A DNA stretch of 64,000 bases from Sanguibacter hominis ATCC BAA-789 (lineage in GTDB: Bacteria; Actinomycetota; Actinomycetes; Actinomycetales; Cellulomonadaceae). Location: the NCBI RefSeq assembly GCF_012396185.1, contig NZ_JAAXOW010000001.1, positions 992,001 through 1,056,000 on the forward strand. The letters run 5' to 3'. Positions 36,396-45,194 of the stretch are shown piece by piece. Made by a program: the position numbers and the translations under genes. Each line of letters begins with the position of its first letter. Position 1 is the first letter of the stretch. The notes below the pieces were generated by a model, which was given only the letters and a program-made list of their open reading frames with translations, was not told where the DNA came from and did no database searches.

Positions 36396-37730
36396 ATGGC
36401 ACCACGTTCACCCCGCCGCACGACGGCGGCCCTCGCAGCCGCGGGCGTCCTCGCCCTCGCGCTCACGGCCTGCTCCTCGGGCGCGAAGGACTCCCCGACC
36501 ACGCCCGCAGGCAGCGCCCCGGCCTCCAGCGCAGGCGAGCTGTCCGGCAAGATCACCGTCTGGGCGTGGGAGCCCACGCTCGAGGCCGTCGTCGACGCGT
36601 TCGAGAAGAAGCACCCCGGCACCGAGGTCGAGCTCGTCAACGCCGGCACCGGCAACGACCAGTACACCGCTCTGCAGAACGCGATCGCAGCAGGCTCGGG
36701 CGTTCCCGACGTCGCGCAGGTCGAGTACTACGCCCTTCCCCAGTTCGCGATCTCCGGCGCGCTGACCGACCTCGCCCCGCTCGGCGCGGGCGAGCTCGAC
36801 GGCGTGTTCACCCCTGGCCCTGAGGGCGCGGTGACCGTCGGCGAGCAGATCTTCGGCATGCCCATGGACTCCGGCCCCATGGCCCTCTTCTACAACGAGG
36901 AGGTCTTCAAGGAGAACAAGGTCGAGATCCCGACCACCTGGGACGAGTACCTCGAGGCCGCGCGCACCCTGAAGAAGGCGGGCGTCTACATCGCCAACGA
37001 CACGGGCGACGCAGGCTTCACGACGTCGATGATCTGGCAGGCCGGCGGCAAGCCGTTCACCGTCGACGGCACGACGGTCGGCATCAACCTCGCCGACGAG
37101 GGCTCGGCCAAGTTCGCGGACCTGTGGCAGACCATGATCGACGAGGAGCTCGTCGCCCCGATCAGCTCGTGGAGCGACGAGTGGTACCAGGGCCTCGACA
37201 ACGGGAGCATCGCGACGCTGACCATCGGCGCGTGGATGCCCGCCAACCTCGAGTCCGGCGTCCCGGGCGGCGCGGGCAAGTGGCGCGTCGCGCAGATGCC
37301 GCAGTGGTCCGCCGGTGCGGCGGCGACCGCGGAGAACGGCGGCTCCTCGCTCGCCGTCCCGTCGGCGACGAAGTCCGCTGAGCTCGCGTACGCGTTCGTC
37401 GAGTTCGCCAACGCTGGCGACGGCGTCCAGATCCGTATCGACGGCGGCGCGTTCCCCGCCACCACCGCCGAGCTCTCCTCGGACGCGTTCATCTCCAAGG
37501 AGTTCGAGTACTTCGGCGGGCAGAAGGTCAACGAGGTGCTCGCGCAGTCCGCGAAGGACGTCGTCGCCGGATGGCAGTACCTGCCGTTCCAGGTCTACGC
37601 GAACTCGATCTTCAACGACTCGGTCGGCCAGGCGTACGTCGGCAAGTCGACGCTCGTCGACGGCCTCAAGGCGTGGCAGACCGCCTCGCTCGACTACGGC
37701 GAGCAGCAGGGCTTCACCGTCTCCAAGTGA
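36396..37730 (+). CDS. extracellular sugar-binding lipoprotein of the ABC transporter
   Basis: 444 residues. Lipoprotein signal with lipobox LTAC, Cys26 the lipid-bearing residue, then a Ser/Thr/Ala linker and a family 1 solute-binding domain (GKITVWAWEPTLEAVVDAFE onward). It delivers oligosaccharide to the two permeases just upstream. ATG 36396 is followed by a twin-Arg-containing basic stretch and a hydrophobic core. The substrate is inferred from context as a galactan fragment. A stem-loop follows the gene. Confidence 0.95.
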   Translation: MAPRSPRRTTAALAAAGVLALALTACSSGAKDSPTTPAGSAPASSAGELSGKITVWAWEPTLEAVVDAFEKKHPGTEVELVNAGTGNDQYTALQNAIAAGSGVPDVAQVEYYALPQFAISGALTDLAPLGAGELDGVFTPGPEGAVTVGEQIFGMPMDSGPMALFYNEEVFKENKVEIPTTWDEYLEAARTLKKAGVYIANDTGDAGFTTSMIWQAGGKPFTVDGTTVGINLADEGSAKFADLWQTMIDEELVAPISSWSDEWYQGLDNGSIATLTIGAWMPANLESGVPGGAGKWRVAQMPQWSAGAAATAENGGSSLAVPSATKSAELAYAFVEFANAGDGVQIRIDGGAFPATTAELSSDAFISKEFEYFGGQKVNEVLAQSAKDVVAGWQYLPFQVYANSIFNDSVGQAYVGKSTLVDGLKAWQTASLDYGEQQGFTVSK

Positions 37731-37740
37731 CGATCCAGCG

Positions 37741-37772
37741 CCGGTCGGGGCTACCCCCGAGGCCCCGGCCGG
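37741..37772 (+). terminator. stem-loop between binding-protein and GH35 genes
   Basis: CCGGTCGGGGC / GCCCCGGCCGG, 11-bp stem with one G-U pair and a 10-nt loop, no T-run. It may stabilise the upstream message or partly terminate, giving more binding protein than galactosidase. Confidence 0.5.
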
Positions 37773-37814
37773 CGCGCCCACGCACACCCCACCCTCAGCA
37801 AGGAGCACATCGCC

Positions 37815-39575
37815 ATGCCCACGTTCGAGATCGGCGCGGAGGCATTCCTCCTCGACGGCCGGCCCCACCAGGTCGTCTCGGGAGCGTTGCACTACTTCCG
37901 CGTCCACCCGGACCTGTGGGCGGACCGCATCCACAAGGCGCGGCTCATGGGTCTCAACACGATCGAGACGTACGTCGCGTGGAACTTCCACTCGAGCCGT
38001 CCGGGCGAGTTCCGCACCGACGGCGCCCGCGACCTGGGCCGGTTCCTCGACCTCGTCGCCGCGGAGGGCATGCACGCGATCGTCCGGCCCGGCCCCTACA
38101 TCTGCGCCGAGTGGGACAACGGCGGGCTCCCGGCCTGGCTGTTCGCTGACGGGAGCGTCGGCGTGCGGACGGCCGAGCCCCGGTTCCTCGCGGCCGTCGC
38201 CGACTACTACGCGCAGCTCCTGCCCGTCGTCGCGCAGCGTCAGGTCACCCGCGGCGGGCCCGTCCTGCTCGTCCAGCTCGAGAACGAGTACGGCGCGTAC
38301 GGCGACTCGACCGACTACCTCACCAGGCTCGAGGGCCTGATCCGGGCGAACGGCATCGACGTCCCGCTCATCACGTGCGACCAGGCTGACGACGAGATGC
38401 TCACGCGCGGCGGGCTCCCGCACGTGCACCGCACCGCGACGTTCGGCTCGCGGACGACCGAGCGGCTCGAGACGCTGCGCCGCCACCAGCCGACCGGCCC
38501 GCTCATGTGCATGGAGTTCTGGAACGGCTGGTTCGACTCGTGGGGAGAGCACCACCACACGGCCACCGCCGAGCAGAACGCGCACGACCTCGACGCGCTC
38601 CTCGCCGCAGGCGGCTCCGTCAACCTCTACATGTTCCACGGCGGCACGAACTTCGGCCTCACGAACGGCGCGAACGACAAGGGCACGTACTGGCCGATCA
38701 CGACGTCGTACGACTACGACGCGCCGCTCAGCGAGCATGGCGCCGTGACGCCCAAGTACCTCGCGTTCCGCGAGGTCATCGCGCGCTACGTGCCGGTCCC
38801 CGACGAGCTCCCCGCGCCCCCCCTGCCGGGTCCTGAGCTCACGGTCGACCTCGACCGGACCGTCCCGCTCGCCGACGTCCTCGACCTGCTCGGCGAGGAG
38901 CAGACGCACGACCACCTCCCGACGCACGACGAGCTCGGTCGCTGGAACGGCTTCGTCGTCTACGAGACGGACGTCGCCGCGAACGACGCCGTCGTGAGCT
39001 TCGCGGAGGTCCGGGACCGTGCCGTCGCGCACCTCGACGGGCAGCCGCTCGGCGTGCTGTCCCGCTCCGAGGGCTCGCGCTCCCTCACGCTGCCCACCCG
39101 TGCCGGCCGGCTGCGCCTCCTCGTCGAGGACCAGGGCCGCGTCAACTACGGCCGCCGGCTCGGCGAGGCGAAGGGCCTGCTCGGGCCGGCGCGCACCGCG
39201 CGCCGCACGATCGACGCGTGGCGGACGCGCGGGCTCGACCTCGACCAGGTGAGCCCGGCTCTCGCGACGGCGCTCGACGGCGGCAGCGTCGGCGTCGGCC
39301 CCGTCGCCGGCTCGACGTTCGCGGCCGGACGTTTCGACTCGGTCGCTGGCCGCGACCACTTCCTCCGCCTCGACGGCTGGACGCGGGGCCTCGTGTGGCT
39401 CAACGGGGCGCTGCTCGGACGGTTCTCGGCACAGGGCCCGACCCGCACGATGTACGTGCCGGGACCGCTCGTGCGCGACACGGACAACCACCTCGTCGTC
39501 CTCGAGCTGCAGGGGGCGGAGCGCGGCACCGCCCGCTTCGTCGCTGAGCCAGACCTCGGTCACACCGAGCGCTGA
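37815..39575 (+). CDS. GH35 beta-galactosidase
   Basis: 586-residue GH35 enzyme without signal peptide, so cytoplasmic. N-terminal TIM barrel: SGALHYFRVHPDLWADRIHK, acid/base Glu158 in QLENEYGAYG, and nucleophile Glu234 in CMEFWNGWFDSWG. Beta-sandwich domains follow from about residue 340. It should remove terminal beta-galactose from imported oligosaccharides. Last gene of the LacI-controlled plus-strand operon, 84 bp after the binding-protein gene. Linkage preference (beta-1,3, 1,4 or 1,6) cannot be read directly. Confidence 0.95.
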   Translation: MPTFEIGAEAFLLDGRPHQVVSGALHYFRVHPDLWADRIHKARLMGLNTIETYVAWNFHSSRPGEFRTDGARDLGRFLDLVAAEGMHAIVRPGPYICAEWDNGGLPAWLFADGSVGVRTAEPRFLAAVADYYAQLLPVVAQRQVTRGGPVLLVQLENEYGAYGDSTDYLTRLEGLIRANGIDVPLITCDQADDEMLTRGGLPHVHRTATFGSRTTERLETLRRHQPTGPLMCMEFWNGWFDSWGEHHHTATAEQNAHDLDALLAAGGSVNLYMFHGGTNFGLTNGANDKGTYWPITTSYDYDAPLSEHGAVTPKYLAFREVIARYVPVPDELPAPPLPGPELTVDLDRTVPLADVLDLLGEEQTHDHLPTHDELGRWNGFVVYETDVAANDAVVSFAEVRDRAVAHLDGQPLGVLSRSEGSRSLTLPTRAGRLRLLVEDQGRVNYGRRLGEAKGLLGPARTARRTIDAWRTRGLDLDQVSPALATALDGGSVGVGPVAGSTFAAGRFDSVAGRDHFLRLDGWTRGLVWLNGALLGRFSAQGPTRTMYVPGPLVRDTDNHLVVLELQGAERGTARFVAEPDLGHTER

Positions 39576-39603
39576 GCGTTCGTCGCCGCGTCGGGCGCGT
39601 GGG

Positions 39604-40089
39604 TCACCCGCGCTCGACGCGGCGCGTCACCACGCGCCAGGAGAGCGCGAGCGCGACGACGACCACGACCCCGACGACCGCGCCAGCCAACCTGCCGAGC
39701 ACGACGTCGAACGCCAGCGAGGTCGCACCACCCATGAGGAGCGCGACGGCGGCGAGGCTCACGCGGGCGAGCCGGTCCCCCATGGCGACGAGCGACGGCT
39801 TGACGCGACGCTGGAACACTGCCCGGTGCACGCTCACGGGCGTCATCAGCAAGCCCATCGCGGCGATCCCGAGCATGACGAGGACCAGGTAGAGACCGCG
39901 CTGATAGGCGTCGAGGTCTCCGAACCGCCCCTGGAAGGGGAGCACCAGCAGGAAGCCGGTGAGGATCTGCACGCCGGTCTGCAGGATGCGCAGCTCCTGC
40001 AGGAGCTCGCCCCAGTTCCGGTCGGCGCGCTCGGCTGCCGTCTCGTCGCGCCCGTCGGTCGCGTCGTCCGGCGCACGTTCCACACTCAT
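39604..40089 (-). CDS. DUF6328 family membrane protein
   Basis: 161 residues. A polar N-terminus leads into ELLQELRILQTGVQILTGFL, the family hallmark, then three further hydrophobic helices and a basic end. Function unknown. ATG 40089 follows GGGAGG; the longer frame upstream is not conserved-looking. Convergent with the GH35 gene and divergent from the haem-oxygenase-like gene. Confidence 0.85.
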   Translation of the reverse strand: MSVERAPDDATDGRDETAAERADRNWGELLQELRILQTGVQILTGFLLVLPFQGRFGDLDAYQRGLYLVLVMLGIAAMGLLMTPVSVHRAVFQRRVKPSLVAMGDRLARVSLAAVALLMGGATSLAFDVVLGRLAGAVVGVVVVVALALSWRVVTRRVERG

Positions 40090-40318
40090 CGGTCCCTCCC
40101 GCTCCTCCCCTGCGACGACAACCTTGGCACCGACAGGGAATCTCGGCGCGCCGAGCGCGACATCCGGTCGCGATGATCCGTCGCGCACCTCCACGACGTG
40201 AGGGTTCTTCTCCCAGCGGGCGGGAGCGCCCTGCCTGGCGCAGGCTGGGAACAGGACCTGGACGACGCCGTGCCGCCGGCTCACCGTCGTCCACCCCACG
40301 ACCCGACCGGAGCCTTCC

Positions 40319-41380
40319 ATGAGCCAGACCACCATCGCCGCGACCCTGCGGCTGCCCTCGCCGCAGCCTCGCGGCCCTGTGAGCGCAGCCGTCCTCGACG
40401 CGCTGCGCACGGGTGCCGCCGACGCGGCGGGGAGCCCGGTGCACGACCTCACGACCCGCGCGATCGCCGAGGCCGTGACGAGCGGCGACCTGCTGCGCGA
40501 CGACGACCTGCAGCTCGCGCTGTTCGTCCTCCAGGAGCTGCACTACCGCGGCATCGAGGGCGTGGACGACGACCGCGAGTGGCAGCCCGGCGTCGTCGCT
40601 CTGCGCCGCCTGCTCGAGCGGGCGCTCGAGCAGGAGCTCCGCGAGCGCGTCCCGCTCCCCGCGCTCCCCGCGCCCGCCGCACCAGACGTGGCCGCCGCGC
40701 TCTTCGCCCTCACGGCCGCCGACCAGGGGCCCAGCCTCTCCCGGTACGCCGCGCGGCACGCGACGCTCGAGCAGCTGCGCGAGATGCTCATGCTCAAGTC
40801 CGTCTACCAGCTCAAGGAGGCGGACCCGCACACGTGGTCCATCCCGCGCCTCACCGGTCGCGCGAAGGCTGCGGCGGTCGAGATCCAGGCGGACGAGTAC
40901 GGCGGCGGCCACCTCGGGTCGATGCACTCCGAGCTCTTCCGCACATCGATGCGCGCGATCGGCCTCGACGACTCGTACGGCGCGTACGTCGACCACGCGC
41001 CCGGGATCACGCTGTGCGCGTCGACGTTCATGTCGATGTGCGGCCTGAACCGCAGCCTGCGCGGCGCGATCACGGGCCACCTCGCGGCGTTCGAGATGAC
41101 GTCGTCGATCCCCAACCGGCTCTACGGTGACGGTCTGCGCCGCCACGGCTACGGCGAGGAGGCCACCCACTACTTCGACGAGCACGTCGCTGCCGACGCG
41201 GTGCACGAGCAGATCGCCGGGCGCGACCTTGCGGGCGGGCTCGCGGAGACCGAGCCCGAGCTGCTCGGCGACATCGTCTTCGGGGCAGCCGCGTGCCTGT
41301 TCATCGACGGTCTGGCTGCCGTGGACCACCTCGACGCGTGGAAGTCCGGCCGCTCCGCGCTGCGCGAGGTCACGCCGTGA
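40319..41380 (+). CDS. haem-oxygenase-like diiron protein (iron-containing redox enzyme family)
   Basis: 353 residues, mainly helical, of the PF14518-type haem-oxygenase-like superfamily. Candidate metal ligands are Glu188 (AAAVEIQADEYGG), Glu259, and a H-x3-D-x2-H motif (His289, Asp293, His296). Known relatives in this fold include diiron oxygenases and desaturases acting on amino or fatty acids, but this subgroup has no assigned substrate. The stop overlaps the CDGSH gene by 4 nt, indicating a close partnership with an Fe-S protein that could deliver electrons. Confidence 0.85.
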   Translation: MSQTTIAATLRLPSPQPRGPVSAAVLDALRTGAADAAGSPVHDLTTRAIAEAVTSGDLLRDDDLQLALFVLQELHYRGIEGVDDDREWQPGVVALRRLLERALEQELRERVPLPALPAPAAPDVAAALFALTAADQGPSLSRYAARHATLEQLREMLMLKSVYQLKEADPHTWSIPRLTGRAKAAAVEIQADEYGGGHLGSMHSELFRTSMRAIGLDDSYGAYVDHAPGITLCASTFMSMCGLNRSLRGAITGHLAAFEMTSSIPNRLYGDGLRRHGYGEEATHYFDEHVAADAVHEQIAGRDLAGGLAETEPELLGDIVFGAAACLFIDGLAAVDHLDAWKSGRSALREVTP

Positions 41381-41604
41381 CCGGCCGGACCCGGGACGAC
41401 GTCGAGATCACCCTGTGCCCGGACGGTCCCCTGCTCGTCCGTGGCCCCGTCCGCCTGCTGACCGGCGATGACCGTGAGGTCGGTCGCACGCGCTCCGCGG
41501 TCGCGCTGTGCCGCTGCGGCGGCTCCGCGATCAAGCCGTTCTGCGACGGCACGCACAAGGTCAACGGCTTCACCACAGCCGACTGCCCCACCGAGAGCGC
41601 CTGA
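41377..41604 (+). CDS. CDGSH iron-sulfur domain protein
   Basis: 75 residues. The complete CDGSH signature is present: CRCGGSAIKPFCDGTH, with Cys45, Cys47, Cys56 and His60 as ligands of a [2Fe-2S] cluster. GTG 41377 overlaps the preceding stop (GTGA). Likely a small redox partner or cluster-transfer protein for the haem-oxygenase-like enzyme; both proteins often occur together in actinobacteria. Confidence 0.93.
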   Translation: MTGRTRDDVEITLCPDGPLLVRGPVRLLTGDDREVGRTRSAVALCRCGGSAIKPFCDGTHKVNGFTTADCPTESA

Positions 41605-41679
41605 CCTGCGAGAAGTCCCGAAGATCCGTGCCCGCACGGCGCACACCCCGTGCTGGCGGGCCCAACCGATGGAGGAACG

Positions 41680-42900
41680 ATGCGCGCACTGACCTGGCAA
41701 GGGACCGAGAAGGTCTCCGTCGAGACCGTCGACGACCCGCGGATCGAGGAGCCCACCGACGCGATCATCTCGGTCACGTCGACGGCTATCTGCGGCTCCG
41801 ACCTGCACCTGTACTCCCTGCTCGGAGCGTTCATCGACTCGGGCGACATCCTCGGCCACGAGGCGATGGGGATCGTCGAGGAGGTCGGCGCCGGGGTGAC
41901 GAACCTCAAGCCTGGCGACCGAGTCGTCGTGCCGTTCAACATCTCGTGCGGGCACTGCTGGATGTGCACGGCCGGCCTGCAGTCGCAGTGCGAGACCACG
42001 CAGGTGCGCGAGCAAGGCAAGGGCGCAGCGCTGTTCGGGTACACGAAGCTCTACGGTCAGGTGCCCGGCGGGCAGGCCGGCAAGCTGCGCGTGCCGCACG
42101 CGGACTATGGCCCGATCGTCGTCCCGGACGACGGCGCGCCCGACGAGAAGTACCTGTTCCTCTCCGACGTCCTGCCGACGGCCTGGCAGGCCGTCGAGTA
42201 CACCGGCATGGCGCCCGGGGACACCGTCGCGGTGCTCGGTCTGGGCCCGATCGGCCAGATGAGCGCCCGCATCGCCCGGCACCGGGGCGCGCGCGTCATC
42301 GGCGTCGACCTCGTGCCTGAGCGGCTCGAGATGGCCGCGCGGCACGGCGTGGAGACGCTCGACCTGCGCGAGCTCTCTGGCTCTGGCCAGGTCGCCGAGG
42401 CGATCCGCGGGCTCACGGGTGGCCGGGGCGCGGACGGCGTCGTGGACGCGGTCGGCATGGAGGCGCACGGCTCGCCGGTGAGCCACGGCGCGCACCGCGC
42501 GATGATGCACCTGCCCGACGCCGTCGCGGCGCCGATGATCGAGAAGGCCGGCTTCGACCGGCTCGCCGCCCTGCACGCCGCGATCAGCTCGGCCCGCCGC
42601 GGCGGCACGGTGTCCGTGTCGGGCGTGTACGGCGGCGCGGTCGACCCGATGCCGCTCATGGAGATCTTCGACAAGCAGCTCACGATCCGCACCGGCCAGT
42701 GCAACGTGCGCCGCTGGGTCGACGACCTGATGCCGCTCGTCACCGACCCCGCTGACCCTCTCGGTGTCCTCGACCTGCGCACGCACCGGCTCCCGCTCGA
42801 GAGCGCGCCCGAGGCGTACGCGATGTTCCAGAAGAAGGAGGACGGCTGCATCAAGGTCGTCCTCGACCCGCGCCTGCCTGCTGCGGACGGCACGCGATGA
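41680..42900 (+). CDS. zinc-dependent alcohol/formaldehyde dehydrogenase family protein
   Basis: 406-residue medium-chain dehydrogenase. Catalytic zinc ligands: Cys38 (CGSDLH), His60-Glu61 (GHE). Structural zinc ligands: Cys90, Cys93, Cys96 and Cys104 (CGHCWMCTAGLQSQC). Rossmann motif VAVLGLGPIGQM. The layout resembles glutathione-independent formaldehyde dehydrogenases. ATG 41680 has GGAGG 5 bp upstream. Its last 4 nt overlap the SDR gene, so the two are translationally coupled. Confidence 0.93.
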   Translation: MRALTWQGTEKVSVETVDDPRIEEPTDAIISVTSTAICGSDLHLYSLLGAFIDSGDILGHEAMGIVEEVGAGVTNLKPGDRVVVPFNISCGHCWMCTAGLQSQCETTQVREQGKGAALFGYTKLYGQVPGGQAGKLRVPHADYGPIVVPDDGAPDEKYLFLSDVLPTAWQAVEYTGMAPGDTVAVLGLGPIGQMSARIARHRGARVIGVDLVPERLEMAARHGVETLDLRELSGSGQVAEAIRGLTGGRGADGVVDAVGMEAHGSPVSHGAHRAMMHLPDAVAAPMIEKAGFDRLAALHAAISSARRGGTVSVSGVYGGAVDPMPLMEIFDKQLTIRTGQCNVRRWVDDLMPLVTDPADPLGVLDLRTHRLPLESAPEAYAMFQKKEDGCIKVVLDPRLPAADGTR

Positions 42901-44381
42901 GGGTCGTCGTCGTCGGCGCGAGCGGCAACGTCGGGTCGGCCGTCCTGCGGGCGCTCGCGGCGGAGCCGCGCGTGACCGAGGTGGTCGGGGTGTCGCGCCG
43001 GCACCCGGGCACGGCGGAGCCGTTCGCGGGCGTCGAGTGGCACCTCGCGGACGTCGGCGAGCCGGGAGACGAGGACGGGCTCGTGCGGACGCTCGCGGCC
43101 GCGATGGCGGGTGCGGACGCCGTCGTGCACCTCGCGTGGCAGATCCAGCCGAACCGTGAGCGTGACGCGCTGCGGCGAGCGAACGTGGCCGGGACGGCCC
43201 GCGTGCTCGCGGCCGTCGCGGAGGCGCGCGTGCCGACGGTCGTCCTCGCGTCGTCGGTCGGCGCGTACTCGCCGGTCGACGACGACGAGCTGCGCTCCGA
43301 GGACCACCCGACGGCTGGCGTGCCGACGTCGCACTACAGCGTCGACAAGTCCGCGCAGGAGCGCGTCATCCAGGAGTTCGCGGCGGCCCACCCCGAGACG
43401 GCCGTGTCGTGGCTGCGGCCGGCACTGATCTTCCAGCGCTCGGCCGGCGCGGAGGTGTACCGCTACTTCCTGGGGCCGCGCGTGCCGCGCGCGGCTCTCG
43501 CGCACGGCGCGCTCCCGGTCCTGCCGTGGCCGCGCGGCATGCGGCTGCAGGCGGTGCACTCGGACGACGTCGCGGACGCGTACGTGCGCGCTGCCGTCCA
43601 GGGCGCGCGGGGCCCGTTCAACATCGCTGCACCGGACGTCGTGCAGGCGGACGACGTCGCGCAGATCTTGGGCGCCCGCGCCACTGTCGAGGTGCCGCAC
43701 CGGCCGGTGCGGATCGCGATGGACGCCGCGTGGCGCAGCTGCGTGCTCGCCGCAGACCCGGGGTGGCTCGACATGGGTGCGTCGGCGCCGCTCATGTCGA
43801 CGCGACGGGCGCGTGAGGTGCTCGGCTGGGAGCCGCACCACACTGCGCAGGAGGCGATCGAGGAGATCGTCGAGGGCATCCGCGCCGGGGACGGCCTCGT
43901 GACGCGCGGGCCGATGCATCGCATCGACGCGACGCCGGGGCAGGCCTGGCAGGCGACCGCCACAGAGGTCACGGCTCTCGTGCGGGCGCACGCGAGCGCG
44001 CTCGCCTTCGCGGGCACCGCGTGCCTGGGTACGCCGGTCGGCGAGGACGCCTGCATGGAGACCGTCATGGACCTGGCGCAGGGTCTCGAGGAGGAGCGCG
44101 AGCAGCTCGTCACCCTCGCGGACCTGGCCGGGCTGCCGGTGGTCCGCCGGCGGGAGTCGGTACGCAGCCCGCGCCTGCGCGCAGCCCCCGCGAGCAGGTT
44201 GGCCGCAGCCGCGGGGGCGGTCGCGAGCACCGCGGGCGTCTGGGCGGTGCTCGTCGAGCGGGCGACGGATCTCGGGCTCGACCATGAGGTCGTGGCGCGG
44301 CAGGCTGCGCTCTCTGCGGAGCGGGTCTCACGTCTGTCGGACCTGGCGGCGCGCGCGGTCGCGACGGCGTCGGACGGCTGA
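42897..44381 (+). CDS. NAD-dependent epimerase/dehydratase (SDR) with extra C-terminal domain
   Basis: 494 residues. The N-terminal extended-SDR domain (about 1-330) has GASGNVGSAVL and the active-site YSVDK (HYSVDKSAQER). A further 160 residues, Ala/Val-rich and helical, follow GLVTRGPMHRIDA; they include a hydrophobic stretch (RLAAAAGAVASTAGVWAVLV) and match nothing I recognise. Standard SDR epimerases are 300-350 residues, so this is an extended form. Coupled by ATGA overlap to the alcohol dehydrogenase. Confidence 0.85.
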   Translation: MRVVVVGASGNVGSAVLRALAAEPRVTEVVGVSRRHPGTAEPFAGVEWHLADVGEPGDEDGLVRTLAAAMAGADAVVHLAWQIQPNRERDALRRANVAGTARVLAAVAEARVPTVVLASSVGAYSPVDDDELRSEDHPTAGVPTSHYSVDKSAQERVIQEFAAAHPETAVSWLRPALIFQRSAGAEVYRYFLGPRVPRAALAHGALPVLPWPRGMRLQAVHSDDVADAYVRAAVQGARGPFNIAAPDVVQADDVAQILGARATVEVPHRPVRIAMDAAWRSCVLAADPGWLDMGASAPLMSTRRAREVLGWEPHHTAQEAIEEIVEGIRAGDGLVTRGPMHRIDATPGQAWQATATEVTALVRAHASALAFAGTACLGTPVGEDACMETVMDLAQGLEEEREQLVTLADLAGLPVVRRRESVRSPRLRAAPASRLAAAAGAVASTAGVWAVLVERATDLGLDHEVVARQAALSAERVSRLSDLAARAVATASDG

Positions 44382-44470
44382 CGGCACGGCCGCGACCGCC
44401 CGGCGTGCGCCCGCACGTGTCCCGGCGCACGCTGGGAGAGGCGAAGACCACCACCCTTCAAGGAGGACGC

Positions 44471-45058
44471 ATGGCTCTCATGCCGACCCCGGCAGAGCTC
44501 GTCTCGGAGCTGGAGGGCGCGCACGCCCTCGACAGCGCGGCCTCGGTCGTCGAGGGGGTCGCCCTCGCGGCGCACCCGTCGGCGACGGAGCGTGACGTCG
44601 CGCAAGGCGCGCCCGTAGGCCACCCTGTCCACGCCGCGCTCTCGGACGTCCCGGTGGGCGCGTGGGTCTCGAGCGTGCTGCTCGACGTCCTGCACCCGCG
44701 CGACGGTCACGCGGCGCGCACGCTGCTGGGCGTCGCCGTCGTCTCGAGCCTCCCGACCGCCTATCTCGGTCTCGCCGACTACCTGCGGCTCGACCGGTCC
44801 CAGAAGCGGGTCGCGACCGTGCACGTGGCGGCGAACAGCGGGGCGCTCGCGCTCGGCGTCGCGTCGCTGTGGGCGCGCCGGTCCGACCCGACCAAGGGCA
44901 GGCTGCTGTCGCTCGCGGGTGCGGCACTGCTCGGAGCCGGGGGCTTCCTTGGCGGGCACCTCGCGTCCCGCCTCGGCCCGCCGGAGGAGAGTCCGGAGCG
45001 CGCGACGTCGGGCCGTCCGCTGGGCCACCTCACGACGACCGACGAGATCCCCGACTGA
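44471..45058 (+). CDS. DUF2231 family membrane protein
   Basis: 195 residues. GHPVHAALSDVPVGAWVSSVL is the domain hallmark, followed by three to four membrane helices. Related proteins are sometimes linked to Rieske or haem proteins, but the role is unproven. An AAGGAGG site lies 5 bp before ATG 44471. 89 bp after the SDR gene. Confidence 0.85.
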   Translation: MALMPTPAELVSELEGAHALDSAASVVEGVALAAHPSATERDVAQGAPVGHPVHAALSDVPVGAWVSSVLLDVLHPRDGHAARTLLGVAVVSSLPTAYLGLADYLRLDRSQKRVATVHVAANSGALALGVASLWARRSDPTKGRLLSLAGAALLGAGGFLGGHLASRLGPPEESPERATSGRPLGHLTTTDEIPD

Positions 45059-45080
45059 CTGCCCAGCACCAGTGATGTGA

Positions 45081-45098
45081 GGCCGGTCTCGACCGGCC
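45081..45098 (+). terminator. short hairpin before the SulP gene
   Basis: Perfect 8-bp stem GGCCGGTC / GACCGGCC with a TC loop, 22 bp after the DUF2231 stop. No T-run; weak terminator candidate. Confidence 0.4.
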
Positions 45099-45194
45099 CC
45101 CGGACGAGGCGCCGGTCGACGCTGCTGAGGTATCGTCGGGCGGCACGATCGAGCGAGGGCTCTCGCGCCGCCCACCCCTTGGACGGAGACCTCC

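Noticed and set aside
36408-39563. 1,051-codon minus-strand open frame
   Set aside because: Antisense to the binding-protein and GH35 genes; no start signal and no recognisable motif.
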